Made by a program: the position numbers and the translations under genes
The notes under the pieces: generated by a model
Database searches by the model: none
Told to the model about the DNA's origin: nothing
What the model saw: only the letters and a program-made list of their open reading frames with translations
Source of the DNA: Sternotherus odoratus
Taxonomy: Eukaryota > Chordata > Testudines > Kinosternidae
Length of the DNA stretch: 64,000 nt
NCBI GenBank assembly: GCA_032164245.1
Contig: JAVMKO010000003.1
Coordinates: 36,579,390-36,643,389, forward strand
Reading direction: 5' to 3'
In this document: piece by piece, positions 32,546 through 44,645 of the stretch
Layout: the number at the start of each line of letters is the position of its first letter
Numbering within the stretch: position 1 is the stretch's first letter

Positions 32546-32547
32546 TA

Positions 32548-33246
32548 TATAGCTAAATAAGGTAACATTTCACAGGAACCAGACATGGGGGGGAAATTTT
32601 CAATAGGTCAGCCTTGTTTTGTACAGACACTTGTCCCCACAAATTGTTTTGCTTGCAGTTCAGTTATGCATGCTTTTTAGTCCTGAAACCTTAATTATGC
32701 ATTTTTAAAGTGTTAAATTGTTGTCCCTCCCACTACCTAGACTCAGTCCTTTAGAAATCTGTTTACTTAAAGTTGGTTAAAAGTACTTGAAGTCTACATT
32801 ACTCAGCTTCCCCACTTTTTTTTTTTTTCTTTTCAGTAGTAGAAGTTTTACTTTTAATGTTCTGACTTTTGTTTAACCATGGCATTTTATTAAGGTTTAT
32901 TTCCTCACACTGGATTTAGGGTTGCAGATGTGTATAATTTTGGTGACTAGCTACATCATTTCTTCTGTTGAAATTTTGTATAAAATACAATAGTATTCTG
33001 GGTTATGCAAAAAATGTGTATTTGCTCTTGATAACTCTTTAGGCCTATTCACACATAATAATACAGGGGTTGTTTCCTATCAGGAGCAAAACTGTGCTCT
33101 CAGTTTCATCCACAGGGGTTTTCACTGACATCAGAATTTGTGTCTATGAATTAAGTAATCTAACAGCTAATCTGAGGCAACAATCCAAAATTTTGAATTG
33201 TAATGGTGTTCCTTTATTGCCATTTTTCTTCTTAAATTCCACATAG
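32548..33246. other. AT-rich spacer
   Basis: No gene or named repeat; a T homopolymer lies at about 32,818-32,829. Confidence 0.35.
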
Positions 33247-33250
33247 ACAG

Positions 33251-33738
33251 TGTTGCAAAAACTGCTTTACCTTTGGAGCCCAATCCCAATATACTCACAA
33301 AGGACAGGCATTTACTCAGATGATTTCTGGAAAACAAGATTTATTGCAAGCAATAGGAGTCAGAGGGGTTATTACCCAAACAATTGGCTCAGCTCCACGC
33401 AAGGCTGAGGCCTTTCTTATACTCAGGTGTGAATAAGGGAGGGGGGCTTTCAATACACTTACACAGGTGAGAACACTTAATGGCTATCACATCCATTGTT
33501 CGGTATTAATCCATGCCATTTACATGTCTGGTAAACAGGAGGTCCAGGACCCTTAGGGGTACTCAGACACTATGACTCCTGCACAGCTGTGGCAGGGTAA
33601 ACATGAGTTTAAGATGCATGCCAGGCTAGAGGTTGAGAGTTCATATACAGGGAGTGAAAGTACAGTTTGAGACAGTTTTTAAAATCATACTACACAACAT
33701 TCATAATACAGTTGTTTCTAAATTGCGTTATTCCAACA
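33251..33738 (-). mobile_element. Solo LTR
   Basis: The termini are TGTTG and CAACA, with the 4-bp duplication ACAG on both sides (33,247-33,250 and 33,739-33,742). On the minus strand the order is a TATAAG box (about 33,420), then AATAAA (about 33,341) within GCAATAAATCTTG, then U5. This is the expected LTR order. No internal region or second LTR is present, so it is a recombination remnant of a retrovirus-like element. The family is unknown. Confidence 0.7.
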
Positions 33739-33742
33739 ACAG

Positions 33743-34138
33743 GAGCATCTAATATAGGGACAAAATGATAAATTCACTTCATGCTCCAAATTAAATTTCT
33801 ATAATTTAGCCCAACCATAATACAATTTGCTCAAACCCCACAATTATTTAATGTAGCAAAATTGAGGGTGACCTGTTCAATTAGTATGGAATGGGTGCTT
33901 TCAGAATTATTAGCTCACAAGTGCTAATTATTTAAAATAGTATAGTAGTGAGAGCAAAGAACCCAGACTATTAACCCATTGGCATGGTTTCAAAAACTAT
34001 TATTCACAGACCATAGTTATGAATGTTGATAACAGTGTAAATGATTGGACTATAATCATTAATGATAGTAACATAGCATAAAACTGCTGGAGCCATTTAA
34101 TCTGATACTGTTTATTGGCAAAAGTCATATATAAGAAA
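33743..34138. other. AT-rich spacer
   Basis: Nothing recognised. Confidence 0.35.
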
Positions 34139-34139
34139 G

Positions 34140-34522
34140 AGAGGTGACCATATGTCCTGTTTTGGCCGGGGCAGTCTCCTTTTTAAGCCCTATCCTGGAC
34201 ATCCTGACTTTTTTTTTAGCAAAAACGGGCATTTGACTTATTTGCTCTTACCAATGGGTCATTGCAGAGGAGCATTAGGGGTGGGGGGAGTGATGATGCA
34301 AGCCACTGGGTGGTGGGGCTCAGGCTGTCAGCTCCTGGTGGCACGGGACTTGAGCAGTCAGCCCCAGCACCAGCACAGTGCTCATGCGCTCAGTCCTGGA
34401 TGGCACGGGCCTTGGCTAGTCATCCCAGTCCTCAGTGGTGTGGGGGCGAGTGGCAATGCCAGTTGGATCGGGCCAGCTCCACACAGTGTCCGGTTTTTAC
34501 TTTGGGGAATATGGACACTGTA
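34140..34522. mobile_element. Decayed hAT-type element of the TAGGGTGACC group
   Basis: The left side AGGTGACCATATGTCCTGTT and the right side GGGGAATATGGACACTGTA are degenerate inverted ends related to TAGGGTGACCATAT. Interior GTCC/GGAC words (GGCCGGGGCAGTCTCC, GTGTCCGGTTTTTAC) recall the 16,868 family. The target duplication is no longer clear. Non-coding. Confidence 0.6.
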
Positions 34523-35139
34523 AGAGGAGAGAGAAAAAAAATGACCTATAGAATCTGACAGTGCATGTGTTAAAGACGAGCTTGAGGACCTAGGGAACTG
34601 TCTCGCCTTTTCCCAGCAAACCCCCTCACCAAACAATATTCATGAATTCACTGGAATTTAGGAGCCGTGTGGACAGGCAGGCTAGAGGTCATTCTACTTT
34701 GTGGAAGGAACCGGTCTAAGTTAATTACTAAAGATAATGCAATAGATTTAGTGCCCTCAGTGCCAAGAATCAGTACCTCCTATCAATTTGCTTTCAGGAA
34801 AGGGCAGGCTGCAAAAGGATTTGTAATGGAAAGGTTAATGGGATGGTAATAATGGTATGTTATTAAATGAACTAAGCTCTGTTACTTGCTGCCCAACAGT
34901 AAGAGATGCAGTAACAAGAAAATTATTGTACAAAGGATAAGATTCACATTCTCCAAGTTATGATGAGTTAAATCTGCAGTCCTTGCTCGGGCACAAAGCT
35001 AGCCCTGAAGTCAAAAGGTAGATTGGTGCCATGACTCGATTGGGATTTTTGCCAGAATAACGAGTAAGGAATTTAGCTTTTCTGATGTTGAGTTGGGTCA
35101 CTGATGACTTGCATTCATGGAAACAATTAAATTTTCATT
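34523..35139. other. Spacer, nothing recognised
   Basis: No gene is seen; a stretch near 34,940-35,050 may be an old SINE tail. Confidence 0.3.
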
Positions 35140-35215
35140 GGTGCAGGGCATTGAACCTCAGTGTCCCACATTTCTAGGTGAGCGCCCTACCTACCAGGCT
35201 GTGGAATCATTCTCA
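35140..35215 (-). mobile_element. tRNA-derived SINE head, inverted
   Basis: On the minus strand GCCTGGTAGGTAGGGCGCTC resembles an A box region and GGTTCAATGCCCTGC a B box, spaced as in tRNA-derived SINEs. No intact tRNA cloverleaf is expected. Confidence 0.6.
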
Positions 35216-35317
35216 GACCCTTTCTTTGGCCCAATGACTATCCAGATATTTTCTACAAAGTGAAATGGCTTCAATAGAAGAAACTGAGAGTGATCCACAC
35301 CCCCCCCCCCCCCGTAG

Positions 35318-35460
35318 GTTGGTGGTTAGGGCATTCTGTTGAGATAGGGGAGACCCAGGTTTGTATTTTAATTCTAGAGCAGGGACTCAAACTGATGTCT
35401 TCTCCTTCCAGATAAGTGTATTCAGCATAAGAGTAGCACCTCCATCATCATCTCCCTGGC
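35318..35460 (+). mobile_element. tRNA-derived SINE, direct orientation
   Basis: GTTGGTGGTTAGGGCATTCT (A-box like) and GGGGAGACCCAGGTTTGTAT (B-box like) match the same family as the inverted copy just upstream. A C homopolymer precedes it at about 35,300-35,314. Confidence 0.6.
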
Positions 35461-35479
35461 GTTTGAGAATCTAGACTTT

Positions 35480-35680
35480 CATTTCCTTTGTTTTCATTAA
35501 AACAAAACTTTTAGTTGACTGAAATGTTTGACTTGAAACAAAAATTTTCTGACTTTTTCTATTAATTGAAAATTCTGAAAAGATTTTATTTTGGTTCAAC
35601 CCAAACTAGATTTTTTTTTCAGATTTTTTTTTTTTACTTGCCAATGAACCAAAAAAAAAAATCAGCTTTTCTCACAGCTC
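35480..35680. repeat. AT-rich degenerate repeat
   Basis: Words such as TTGACTTGAAACAAAAATTT and TTAATTGAAAATTCTGAAAA recur in similar form near 38,880-39,000 and 48,310-48,520. It is low-complexity sequence with A and T runs and no coding signal. Confidence 0.45.
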
Positions 35681-35969
35681 TTAATATATGTATATTAAGT
35701 GTGCATCCAGCAAAACAGGAAAAATTATACTTGGGGTGATGAAACCTTCCCCATAACCCTTAATGCAAGGTGCGGAAGATGTTAAATGTGAAGTTTAATG
35801 CAGATAGAATCCAACTCGGGAAGCAGAATTTGAATCTGTTTTGTAGCCTTAGTGACTACAGAGTTCTATCATGAGAGCTATGGGGGAGAGATCAGATATG
35901 GCAGCCTGACCCACCTGACATCCTCTCCTCTACTGCTGTCCCTCTGGTGTGTTGAGACCACTGCTTATA

Positions 35970-36135
35970 TAACCAACAGTCTCACTGTTTCCTTGTACTT
36001 CCCTGTCTGTCTGTCTGTCTCCACCTGTTCTCTCTTGTTTTATACGTGGATTATAAAATGGTTGGGGTGTATTTTTATTCTGTAGACAGCACCTAGCATT
36101 ATGGGGTCCTGGTACATGCCTGTAAACATAAGTAA
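35970..36135 (+). mobile_element. SINE 3' tail (MIR/CORE-related)
   Basis: TTATTCTGTAGACAGCACCT, AGCATTATGGGGTCCTGGTA and the closing CATAAG match the tail seen in the SINE at 56,330-56,612. A CTGT microsatellite lies at about 36,003-36,020. Confidence 0.5.
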
Positions 36136-37079
36136 CACACACACAACCTGGTCCCGCCCCACTTCTGTTGTTGTTTGCTTCTAGAGCCTGGCTTGACTCC
36201 AGAAAACCCAAGATCTTCCCCCTCCCCCCGCATCCCATAATCCTGAAGGCTTCCTACTGCACTTCTCTATTGCCTGTGGGGAAATAAGAACATGATTAAA
36301 TGTAATCTCACCACTGTGTTGCTAATGGGGCATGTGACCCCCTCAGGCATAACCTAAATTCTATGGTTTTCTTCTCTGAACGGCTTAGTAGGAAGTTGGA
36401 AAAGGAAATGGTGCTGTGAACTGGAAGGGGATATGGGTTCACCTGAAGAATAAGGTGTAATGGGAGAACCTCCATCTATTCGGTGTCATGCTTGCTGAAT
36501 CAATGTGAACTAATTAGACTGTAGAAATTTAAGGGCTAAATAAGCCAAATCTAGTTAAATACTCCTGTGCTTTGAAAGAAGGGTCCTGTTAACTTTTGGG
36601 CCTCTAGTAATGAAATTCTCTTGTCATTAAAAATACAATACTTATTCATTCCAAATAATGCATTTTCTATTGATATGAGAGCAAATGATATCTCTGTCTG
36701 ATGAGAAACCATTTGTAAAAAGTTTTACAGGAACCAGAGGGCACACTTTTTGTTGGAACTCAAAGTACATTGGCTCTGCTTTGCTTGACCTTTTCTATTG
36801 TACATGTATTAGATTTGTATTAAAAGATCAAGACTGGCTTGACTCAGCTATTGGCTGCTAGCTGGTAATTAAGGGCCAGATCCCAGTCCCACTGATGTCA
36901 ATGAGCGTTATGAATGTTCTACATGTCTGATAATCAGAATCACTACTGATTTGAAGAATGAGTGTGAATATTGTGGCATCAGCTGTTTGAAGTTGGGAGT
37001 GTCTCTCTGATAAACTCTGGCTGAGAAAACAGCACTGGTGGGCTCCAGAAAGTAGGGGTGTGATTCAGTATTGCAGGAC
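36136..37079. other. Spacer, nothing recognised
   Basis: No gene is seen. A short AGGGCCAGATCCCAGTCCCA stretch near 36,870 resembles SINE tails in this genome type. Confidence 0.3.
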
Positions 37080-38122
37080 AAGCTGATTAAAAATAAGCAC
37101 TATGCTATGTCAGTAGGGTATGCATTAAATGGACTAAGCAATGGCTAGCTGACAGAGCTCTAGAAGTAGTTATCCATGAGGAATTATAATTACATGAAGG
37201 TGTTTCTATTGGGGTTCCGCAGGGATTTGTTCCAGATCTAATGTTGTTCAACATTTTAATTAATGATCTGGGAGTACATATAATATCAACATTGATAAAG
37301 ATTTGCCAAGTGGTAAATAATGATAACAGTCTTCCAGATTAATCTGGATCACCTGGTAAACTGGCCATTCAAACAAAATGTGACTTTAAGACAGCCATAT
37401 GCAAAGTTACACAAGGAATGCAGGCCATACCTACAGAATGGGGCCCCGTGGAATGCAGTGATTTTGAAAAGGATTTCATAGAGGGCCAACAACTGAACAG
37501 AAGCAATGCGGAGTCAAAAAGGGGCTATGTATAAACAAAGGCATAGTGAGTAGGAATAGGGAGGTGAATTTATCTTTATATATGGCATTGATGATACAGT
37601 ACTGGAACACTGTGTAGGGTTCTGGTGTCCTCATTTTATAAAGGATATTGAAAAACTGGAGAAGGTGCAGCAAAGAATACAGAAATGAATCAAGGGCTTT
37701 AGAAAATGCTTACAGTGGTAGACTTAAAGAGCTCAATCTGTTTAGTCCCCCCAAAAAATCAGAGAGGTGACTTGGTTACAGTACCTTCCTGGGAAGAAAA
37801 TGCCAGGTACTAAAGGGCTTTTTAATCTAGCAGAGAAAGGCATTCCAAGAAATCGTAGCCAGACAAATTCAAAGTGGAAATAAAGCACAATTTTTCAATG
37901 GTGAGGGTGATTAACAAACTACCAAGGGAAGTAGTGGATTCCCCATTGCATTCTGTTGTTCTACCAAGAGTGGATGCCTTTCAGACAGGTATACTTTAGT
38001 TAAACACAAGTTATTGGGCTCAAATATGGGGTAACTGGATGAAATTTAATAGCCTGTGATATATAAAGCAGGCCAGACAAAAAGATCTAGTGGTCTCTTC
38101 TGACCTTCAACTCTGTGAATAC
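37080..38122 (+). mobile_element. L3/CR1 LINE 3' part
   Basis: GGGGTTCCGCAGGGATTTGT encodes the GVPQG reverse-transcriptase motif, and TTCAACATTTTAATTAATGA the NILIND motif. The 3' end GTGGTCTCTTCTGACCTTCA then ACTCTGTGAA matches L3/CR1 tails. Frameshifts and stops make it inactive. Confidence 0.85.
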
Positions 38123-38351
38123 CTCTGGATTGAGAGCAACTCTATCCTGAGGGTTTTCTCCTGAGAGAAGCTATCTGTCGTTACTAGATTCTGCTACAGT
38201 TTTCTTTCTAATTTTTCCCCCATGTAACTCAATATGTGAACAAGTGTAGTAACAGTGATGAACTGGTTCATTGCACGCAGCATAACCACTGCAGCATGTT
38301 ATTTCTCATGGCACCAAATGTAAGGGGTAAACACGAGACGAAGATTGGCTA

Positions 38352-38474
38352 TAGGGTGACCAAATGTTCGGATTTTATAGGAACAGTCCTGATTTTGGGG
38401 TCTTTTTCTTATATTGGTTCCTATTACCCCTCACCCTTGTCCCGATTTTTCACACTTGCTGTCTGGTCACCCTA
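38352..38474. mobile_element. Short hAT-type MITE, TAGGGTGACC family
   Basis: TAGGGTGACC and GGTCACCCTA form perfect 10-bp inverted ends around 123 bp. The flanks ATTGGCTA (38,344-38,351) and GATGGCTA (38,475-38,482) match at 6 of 8 bases. The interior is rich in CCCGATTTT-type words. Confidence 0.8.
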
Positions 38475-38482
38475 GATGGCTA

Positions 38483-38827
38483 GGGGGCAGGGAAGGAAGT
38501 CAGGCCACAGTATCGAACAGCAGCAATACATGACGTTTTTTCAGACGTCATAAAAACATGATTGTACACACAGGACAGACGTTAAGGAAAAGCACTTCTG
38601 CAAACACCAGTGCTGCTGTGACTGAAATTACGATCCCTTTCTTCTTTCTCCATTTCAAGCAGCCAACAGTATTGTTAGTTAGTAGAACTGTACAAATAAC
38701 AATTTTTTTGGTATGCTGGCAGTTCTGGGAAAAAAACAAACCGCTTTTAGGTCAGAACAAAACTGAAATTTTTGGCAAATCGAAAAGATGAAAAAAACCC
38801 GTGGGGTGGGGTCAAAACATTCTCTCT

Positions 38828-38874
<47 letters not shown>

Positions 38875-39739
38875 ATTCAAACAAAAATTGTTTTTGAAGC
38901 TTCCATTTTTAACATTTGAAAATGGTTTTTTTAAAATAAAATTAAAGGAAATTTTAAAAACAAAAAGTCATTTTGAACTGAAATGTCTGTATCTTTCATT
39001 TTGAACTGTCCTGCTGTTTTCTGTCCCTCCTTCAGTGGTCTCATTGCATCATCTCAGTTCTCACAGACTTCCTGGAAACCTTCTCTCAGCCCACTTAACC
39101 GCCTTCCCCATCCTTCCCAGGGCTAACATCTTTGAAGTTTTAGCATCCTCTTGATCCTGGGTTTAGGTCTGGAAGAGAAAACCTTGTCTGATTAGCTGGA
39201 GCCAGGCTGGTGGTAATGCTCAGTCAATAGCTTCCCCATTGTTTCCTCAAGGACCCTTGGTATTCTCTCTGACAGCACCTTATCTTTTCTATTGTTTTGT
39301 TTCCATCTTCCAGACTCCTTTGATTTAACTCTATGCAGCCAGGCAAGTTAATATTATAAGACAAACTGAGGTGCAAATGCTATTTATGGAAAAAGATAGA
39401 GGTATCTCCCTCATTCTCCACAGGAAGAATAGCCCGAGTCTATAGCTAGAGGCCTGAGATCTGAGAAGATATGCGCTCAGTGGCTAGGCGGGTCAGAAAT
39501 GCAGGTAGCCTGGGAACCATGACAGTGATATAATCTGATATTTGAAAAATAACACATCCTGGTCATAATGTGTATGCAGAAGAGGGTGGAATTAATGTTG
39601 TGCATGCAACTGTAAAACTTAATCATGCCAGCTGTCACCTCAGTATTATTTTAACATAGTTTACTGAATTGTTGTTAATATTTGTCACATTTCTATAATG
39701 CCTTCCCTTCAAGGCTCTCAATTTTTTTTTTTACAAATC
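38483..39739. other. Spacer with long T homopolymer
   Basis: A run of about 40 T bases follows a CT microsatellite at about 38,820-38,869, with AT-rich degenerate repeat beyond it. No gene is seen. Confidence 0.5.
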
Positions 39740-40965
39740 CAAGAGCCAGATGCTGCCACTCTTCTTCACAATGAGCACACTGTCACGTGACTGAAATAAG
39801 TTGGGACCATATAGACCATTGGGGTACCAAATATTATGTAAAGGGGGGGCAGATAAGGTTTCAGTGACCAGATTATGGTCTTCTGATAATGTTTAATCTA
39901 TCTGTATGTGTGTATCTTTTTTGTAGTTAGAGTTATGGATATTAGATATATGGTGCCTGTATTTCAAACTTATGCTTGGCTTCTGGGTGAAATCTCAGAC
40001 AAGCTGTTGTTAACTTGGCTGGCCTGGCTGATGGGCCATTAAGGACCATCAACTACACAATGAACTTTGGAGATGCCTGTCCACACCCGAGCTACTCCAG
40101 GAATGTCGCCTGCCTGGTCAGAAACTGAACCTTGGAGAGTCTGGTAATTGGACCATGTGGCTATGAACCTCCATTTTGCACAAAGTGGAGGGGGGTCTTC
40201 GCCCACAGGAGAAAGTCTATAAAACCTGGGAGAAACTTCCTCCATTTTGTCTTCTACCTCCAGTCTTCAGCCTGTCTTGTTTCCAGCTCTGGATGGAACT
40301 TTGCTACACAGGGGAACTCTGGCCATAGGGTGCTGACCCATCCCTGGAGGGGATGCTTTCCAGAGACTGTGATTTGAACCTGCAGTTATTCTACCTTTGC
40401 TGCAAGCCTGAACCAAGAGATTTGCCATTACTGCATGTAATTGATTTCTTTTAACCATTCCTAACCCTCACCTATACCTTTTTCCTTGTATAATAAACCT
40501 TTAGTTTTAGATTCTGAAGGATTGGCAACAGCGTGATTTGTGGGAAGATCTGATTTGTATATTGACCTGGGTCTGGGGCCTGATTCTTTGGAATTGGGGA
40601 GAACCGTTTTCTTTATTTGGGGTATTGGTTTTCATAACCATTGATCCCCAGGACAGGTGGCTGCTGTTGGTGATACTGGGAACCTGGAGTGTCTAAGCGA
40701 ATTGCTTGTGTGACTTGTTGTTAGCCAGTGGGGCGAAACCAAAGTCTTTTCTGTTTGGCTTGTTTGGTTTACCTTAGCGTGGAAAACCCCCAGCTTTGGG
40801 CTGTAGTTGCCCCTTTGGAAGCAATCAGTCCTGATCTGACACCCACAGTTGGATCCCACCAGGAACAGCCCCGTCACACACACCTCACTTGGAATCAATG
40901 GGAAATGTACTAGTCTACAGCAGTAAGGGTGGCTGAATCTGGCCCTTTATTAATTGAGCCTTGCA
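39740..40965. repeat. Palindromic repeat split by an LTR
   Basis: The left arm AGAGCCAGATGCTGCCACTC (39,741) and the right arm GGGTGGCTGAATCTGGCCC (to about 40,944) are inverted relatives. They would be adjacent if the LTR at 39,781-40,878 were removed. Confidence 0.55.
39781..40878 (+). mobile_element. Solo LTR of an endogenous retrovirus-like element
   Basis: It begins TG and ends GTCACA with CACAC directly repeated on both sides (39,776-39,780 and 40,879-40,883). TATAAAA lies at 40,218-40,224 and AATAAA at 40,492-40,497, in retroviral LTR order, followed by a long U5-like part. Independent support comes from the older repeat it interrupts. No internal coding region is present. The CA-rich target repeat could shift the ends by a few bases. 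Confidence 0.7.
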
Positions 40966-41035
40966 TACTGAGATAGGCATGTATTATCATCCTCATTTCA
41001 CAGACTGGTAAGCCGAGGCACAGAGTTAAAATAAT
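40950..41035 (-). mobile_element. MIR fragment
   Basis: CTCATTTCACAGACTGGTAA and GCCGAGGCACAGAGTTAAA on the plus strand are the inverse of the MIR 3' core. Confidence 0.6.
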
Positions 41036-43085
41036 GTATTGCCCTTAACCAGTTCCCCTCTGATCTTTGTATTAGTAGTGATGGCCCATATACTGTTGTT
41101 GCAATTACACTTGTGTAAATCAATACATATAAATTCAATAAAGCTGGCTGTTAGAAAAAAATCGACCCGGGCTTTTAACTAAAGTGGGTACCATTGGAAA
41201 AAAAAACACCAAAAGGAAGTAAGGGGTATATGGTGGAGAATATACAGAATATGTACTACAGTGAGGAATTCACACTGTACCACTGCAAATGTTCTTAGTG
41301 GTGTCTGTTGCCCTGTAGCTATATGTTGAATACTTGCCAATTTGGAGGCCATGTGAAAAGAAGTTTAGTGCAGCATAGAGCATGATGGCTCGTTGTCATT
41401 CTAGACCAGACCCTCAATAAGTGCAACACCCCATTTAGTTTTAATTTTCAATAAGTGTAATAGCCCATTTAATTTTTCTTTTTTGGTTTTCCAATCAGTT
41501 CAGTGACCCCCAGACTGGTCTCAGCTTGCATGTACAATCTGGCTTGCAAATTTACATTTCTCATATCCTCCAATTAACCAGCCTAAATAAAAAAAATCAC
41601 ATCCCACTTATTCTCCTGGTTTTTATGTTTGTTGTAAAGTTCTTTATCTCTGTAAATATTATTTACCAGAAAGGTGCTAACATGGAACAGTGTTTTTAAG
41701 GCACAGATCAGAATTGACAGAGATTTGGAGTAGCACCACCTGAGTTGGAGTATCTGGAAATGTTATGATCAGTGTCTGTTGGTAGAATAAATCTGATATC
41801 TGAGAGATCTTATCTCCTGGTAGCTAACTGTAGGCTTTTAAAATGACACCATTATCCTGCCACATGTGTCCATTGTCATTGCTATGGAGTGAACAAAAGA
41901 CCTAATTTTCCAGCGTACTGTACTTGCTTTAAAGATCTTCCTGTTCCAGGCACTGAAGTTCAGCCCATAAATATTTTACATTCAAGAATAAGCAACAATA
42001 CATATTCTAAAGAATGGGAATGAATGAACATATCATCAAAAAATGATCTGGATGAAAGAATGAACTGCACAACCTGCAGTGTATTTTCTAAATGTTCCAA
42101 TTCTATTATTGTGCTTTAATAGAAAACACTTACCACTCACTTGGCCTTGAAATCTGTCATTTACGTAAATTGCAACAGGCCAAAAGAAAATCATTCAGTG
42201 TTTTTTTGGCTACATGCCATTGTATACATGGAGTCAATACATACATTAGCCAAACATTTGTCAAAATAGATAAAGGAGCTTCTGGTATGATCATCACAAT
42301 TAATAAATCAACATTTTACCACAAAGCTATGTAAGATACAACAGTTTATTCCTATTCTCTCCCTTTTGTTTTTATTTTTTAATAGAGAAATAGAAATTTG
42401 AGTTATTCACTTCCCTGTTGTGGTAACCGACTTTTTATTGGCAACCTCTGAACTTCTGAAGATGGGATTTGTATCCAACTGTAAGGCTGGATATAAGATA
42501 AGTAATATCCCATCCTGTCCGGATTTGAAGGCTATGTAGGGAGGTAAAATGGTGGATTGGGCAGAGGCAAGATGGTGGATTGGGCGGACAAATGGCTAAT
42601 TCTGTCCAGAACAATGCCCAGTAGCAATAGGAAAATTACCTTTAATCTTTTTCTTTGAATGTCCTACCTTGGGATAGCAAGTATATTTCTCTTTTCCTCG
42701 TTTTGATTTCTTGCTGACCTGCTGTCATGCCAAGATAGAAAGCAAAGGGTATTTGTGGGAGTCCAGCTGAAGCAGTCTATAACTGGTTCTCAGGAAAGCC
42801 TAATTTAGTGATCCTGCCCTCCATTTCTGGCTCTCCTTAAGAGGCTGCTGAAACTGGGATCAACTGGACTAGTGTCTACACAATCTAAGATGCTACAAGA
42901 AGAATTTTATATAATCCAGAGTTTGAAAAGGTGGTTTGTGGTTATCGTGCAAAATTTTGGCACAAATATGTGTTGTCTAAAGGTGGGAATTATGTGATTG
43001 TCCATGCTATTTCCATCACAGAAAAAAAGGCAAGTTCTCCAGAAAAAGTGAGACCTATAGGAACTATAAGAAAATGCCTGTGTCC
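41036..43085. other. Long spacer, nothing recognised
   Basis: No coding exon or named repeat. A small local duplication (AATAAGTGCAACACCCCATT and AATAAGTGTAATAGCCCATT) occurs at 41,415-41,480. Confidence 0.35.
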
Positions 43086-43200
43086 TTGAGATTCACAGAT
43101 TCCAACATTCCAAGGCCAGAAGGAACCATTGTGATCATCTAGTTTGAAAAGAAGCAGTCAGGGTGTAGCAGAAGATGCTGTTTGCTTTGGCTATAAAAAT
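43086..43200 (-). mobile_element. CR1 3' fragment
   Basis: TTCCAAGGCCAGAAGGAACC and ATTGTGATCATCTAGTTTG are the inverse of a CR1 3' UTR end; the GATTCACAGATTCCAACATT edge corresponds to its terminal repeats. Confidence 0.65.
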
Positions 43201-44641
43201 GACATTCACCACCTCAACAAAATCTTTTTTATTTCCTTAAAATGAACGGGACACCTTTTGTTAATTAGCATCTACCAGACTGACTGCCATGTTCCTTCAA
43301 CAGCTTTTTGTAAAAAGTACACTCGTTTTGTGTTCCTGATGCATAGTTTCCAGGAAAACTGGAGACTACTGTATGAATCTCATCATATGTCAATGAAATA
43401 AGTATATTCAGAATACCATCTCTAAGTCTTCTATAAAAGGACAGTCTACATTTCTCCAACATTTCTCATAAATTACACAAAAAGTCTGAGTTTTGTCCCT
43501 CTCCATGACTTTAAGAGCATGTAAAATGTTGTTTTACATGTATTACCATTAAGATATAATAGCTACAACTCAGTGTATAGGAATTTAATTTCTCTGGGAT
43601 ATACACATTCACTGTATAGAACTGTCAAACTTCATTCAGGTTATATAACTTACCCATCCAGTTTAAGAATAGTTTCATAACCTTGTAAACTGGTGAAGTG
43701 AGTTAGTATATGTAAAACAGCAGTAGGAGGACTCTTATTTAGAGTACATTTTTATAAGACGTACGCAAAGCAAGCTATCAGAAGTCACTCCTCACCATGG
43801 AGTCCAACCTAGTGCTCTTTAGCCCTCTGAACCTGGACCATGTGGCCTTATCTTTCTACAGCATTCTGCCTATTCTAGCTTTCCAAGAGCCATTTTTATT
43901 GCATCTCCAATGAATATCTGTGCAAGGGTGTGGAGTAACGGAAGCGAGATTTAACTCCTAACTTACTGGGGACATCAAATTACTTCTGCAGCCTGTCACA
44001 GGAGATTGCTGGAAGGATTGAACAGCTAATGGTGATTGCCTGATGGCAAACATATATTTTGAATCTACATGTGTGCAGATACACAAACACATGACCTTAA
44101 ATCATTTTCTTACTTAGCCTACATCTGCAGAAAGGTGAGACACACTTAAGACAGAGTTTGAATGAATGAGTCAAGTTAGAGACGTGCCTGAGCCAAAACC
44201 ATGGCTACAAACAGTCCAAGTGTGGGCTGATCAAAATCCAAATCCAGAAGAGAATTCTGTGGCTTGAGCCTTTCATTAATTGAAATTGATCTCAATGAGG
44301 ATTTCAGAGGGAAAAGTGTAGCAAAAAACAGTATAACTAATTAAAAATAAAGAGGAGTATGATCAATAAGCAGAAAATTCCCAATTCTCAGTAAGAAAAG
44401 GAGATCTCTACAAAGACAGAATGAATTTTAAAGGACGGTTAGAAGAGTTAAATAGAATCTTTTAAACAGACACTGCTAATCTATATTTCAAAGCTTTAAA
44501 AAAAATGGTTTTGATTAATATCTCCCGGGGCAGTGGTTCACAGCCTTTACTCTTTGCATCACTGGTAAGTCACAGAGCTGTCTCTCACAGTGATGAAAAA
44601 TCTGTCGGTGTTGCTTTCTGACAATTAAAGTGTAGTCCTGG
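43201..44641. other. Spacer, nothing recognised
   Basis: AT-rich DNA, no gene or named repeat seen. Confidence 0.35.
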
Positions 44642-44645
44642 ACTG

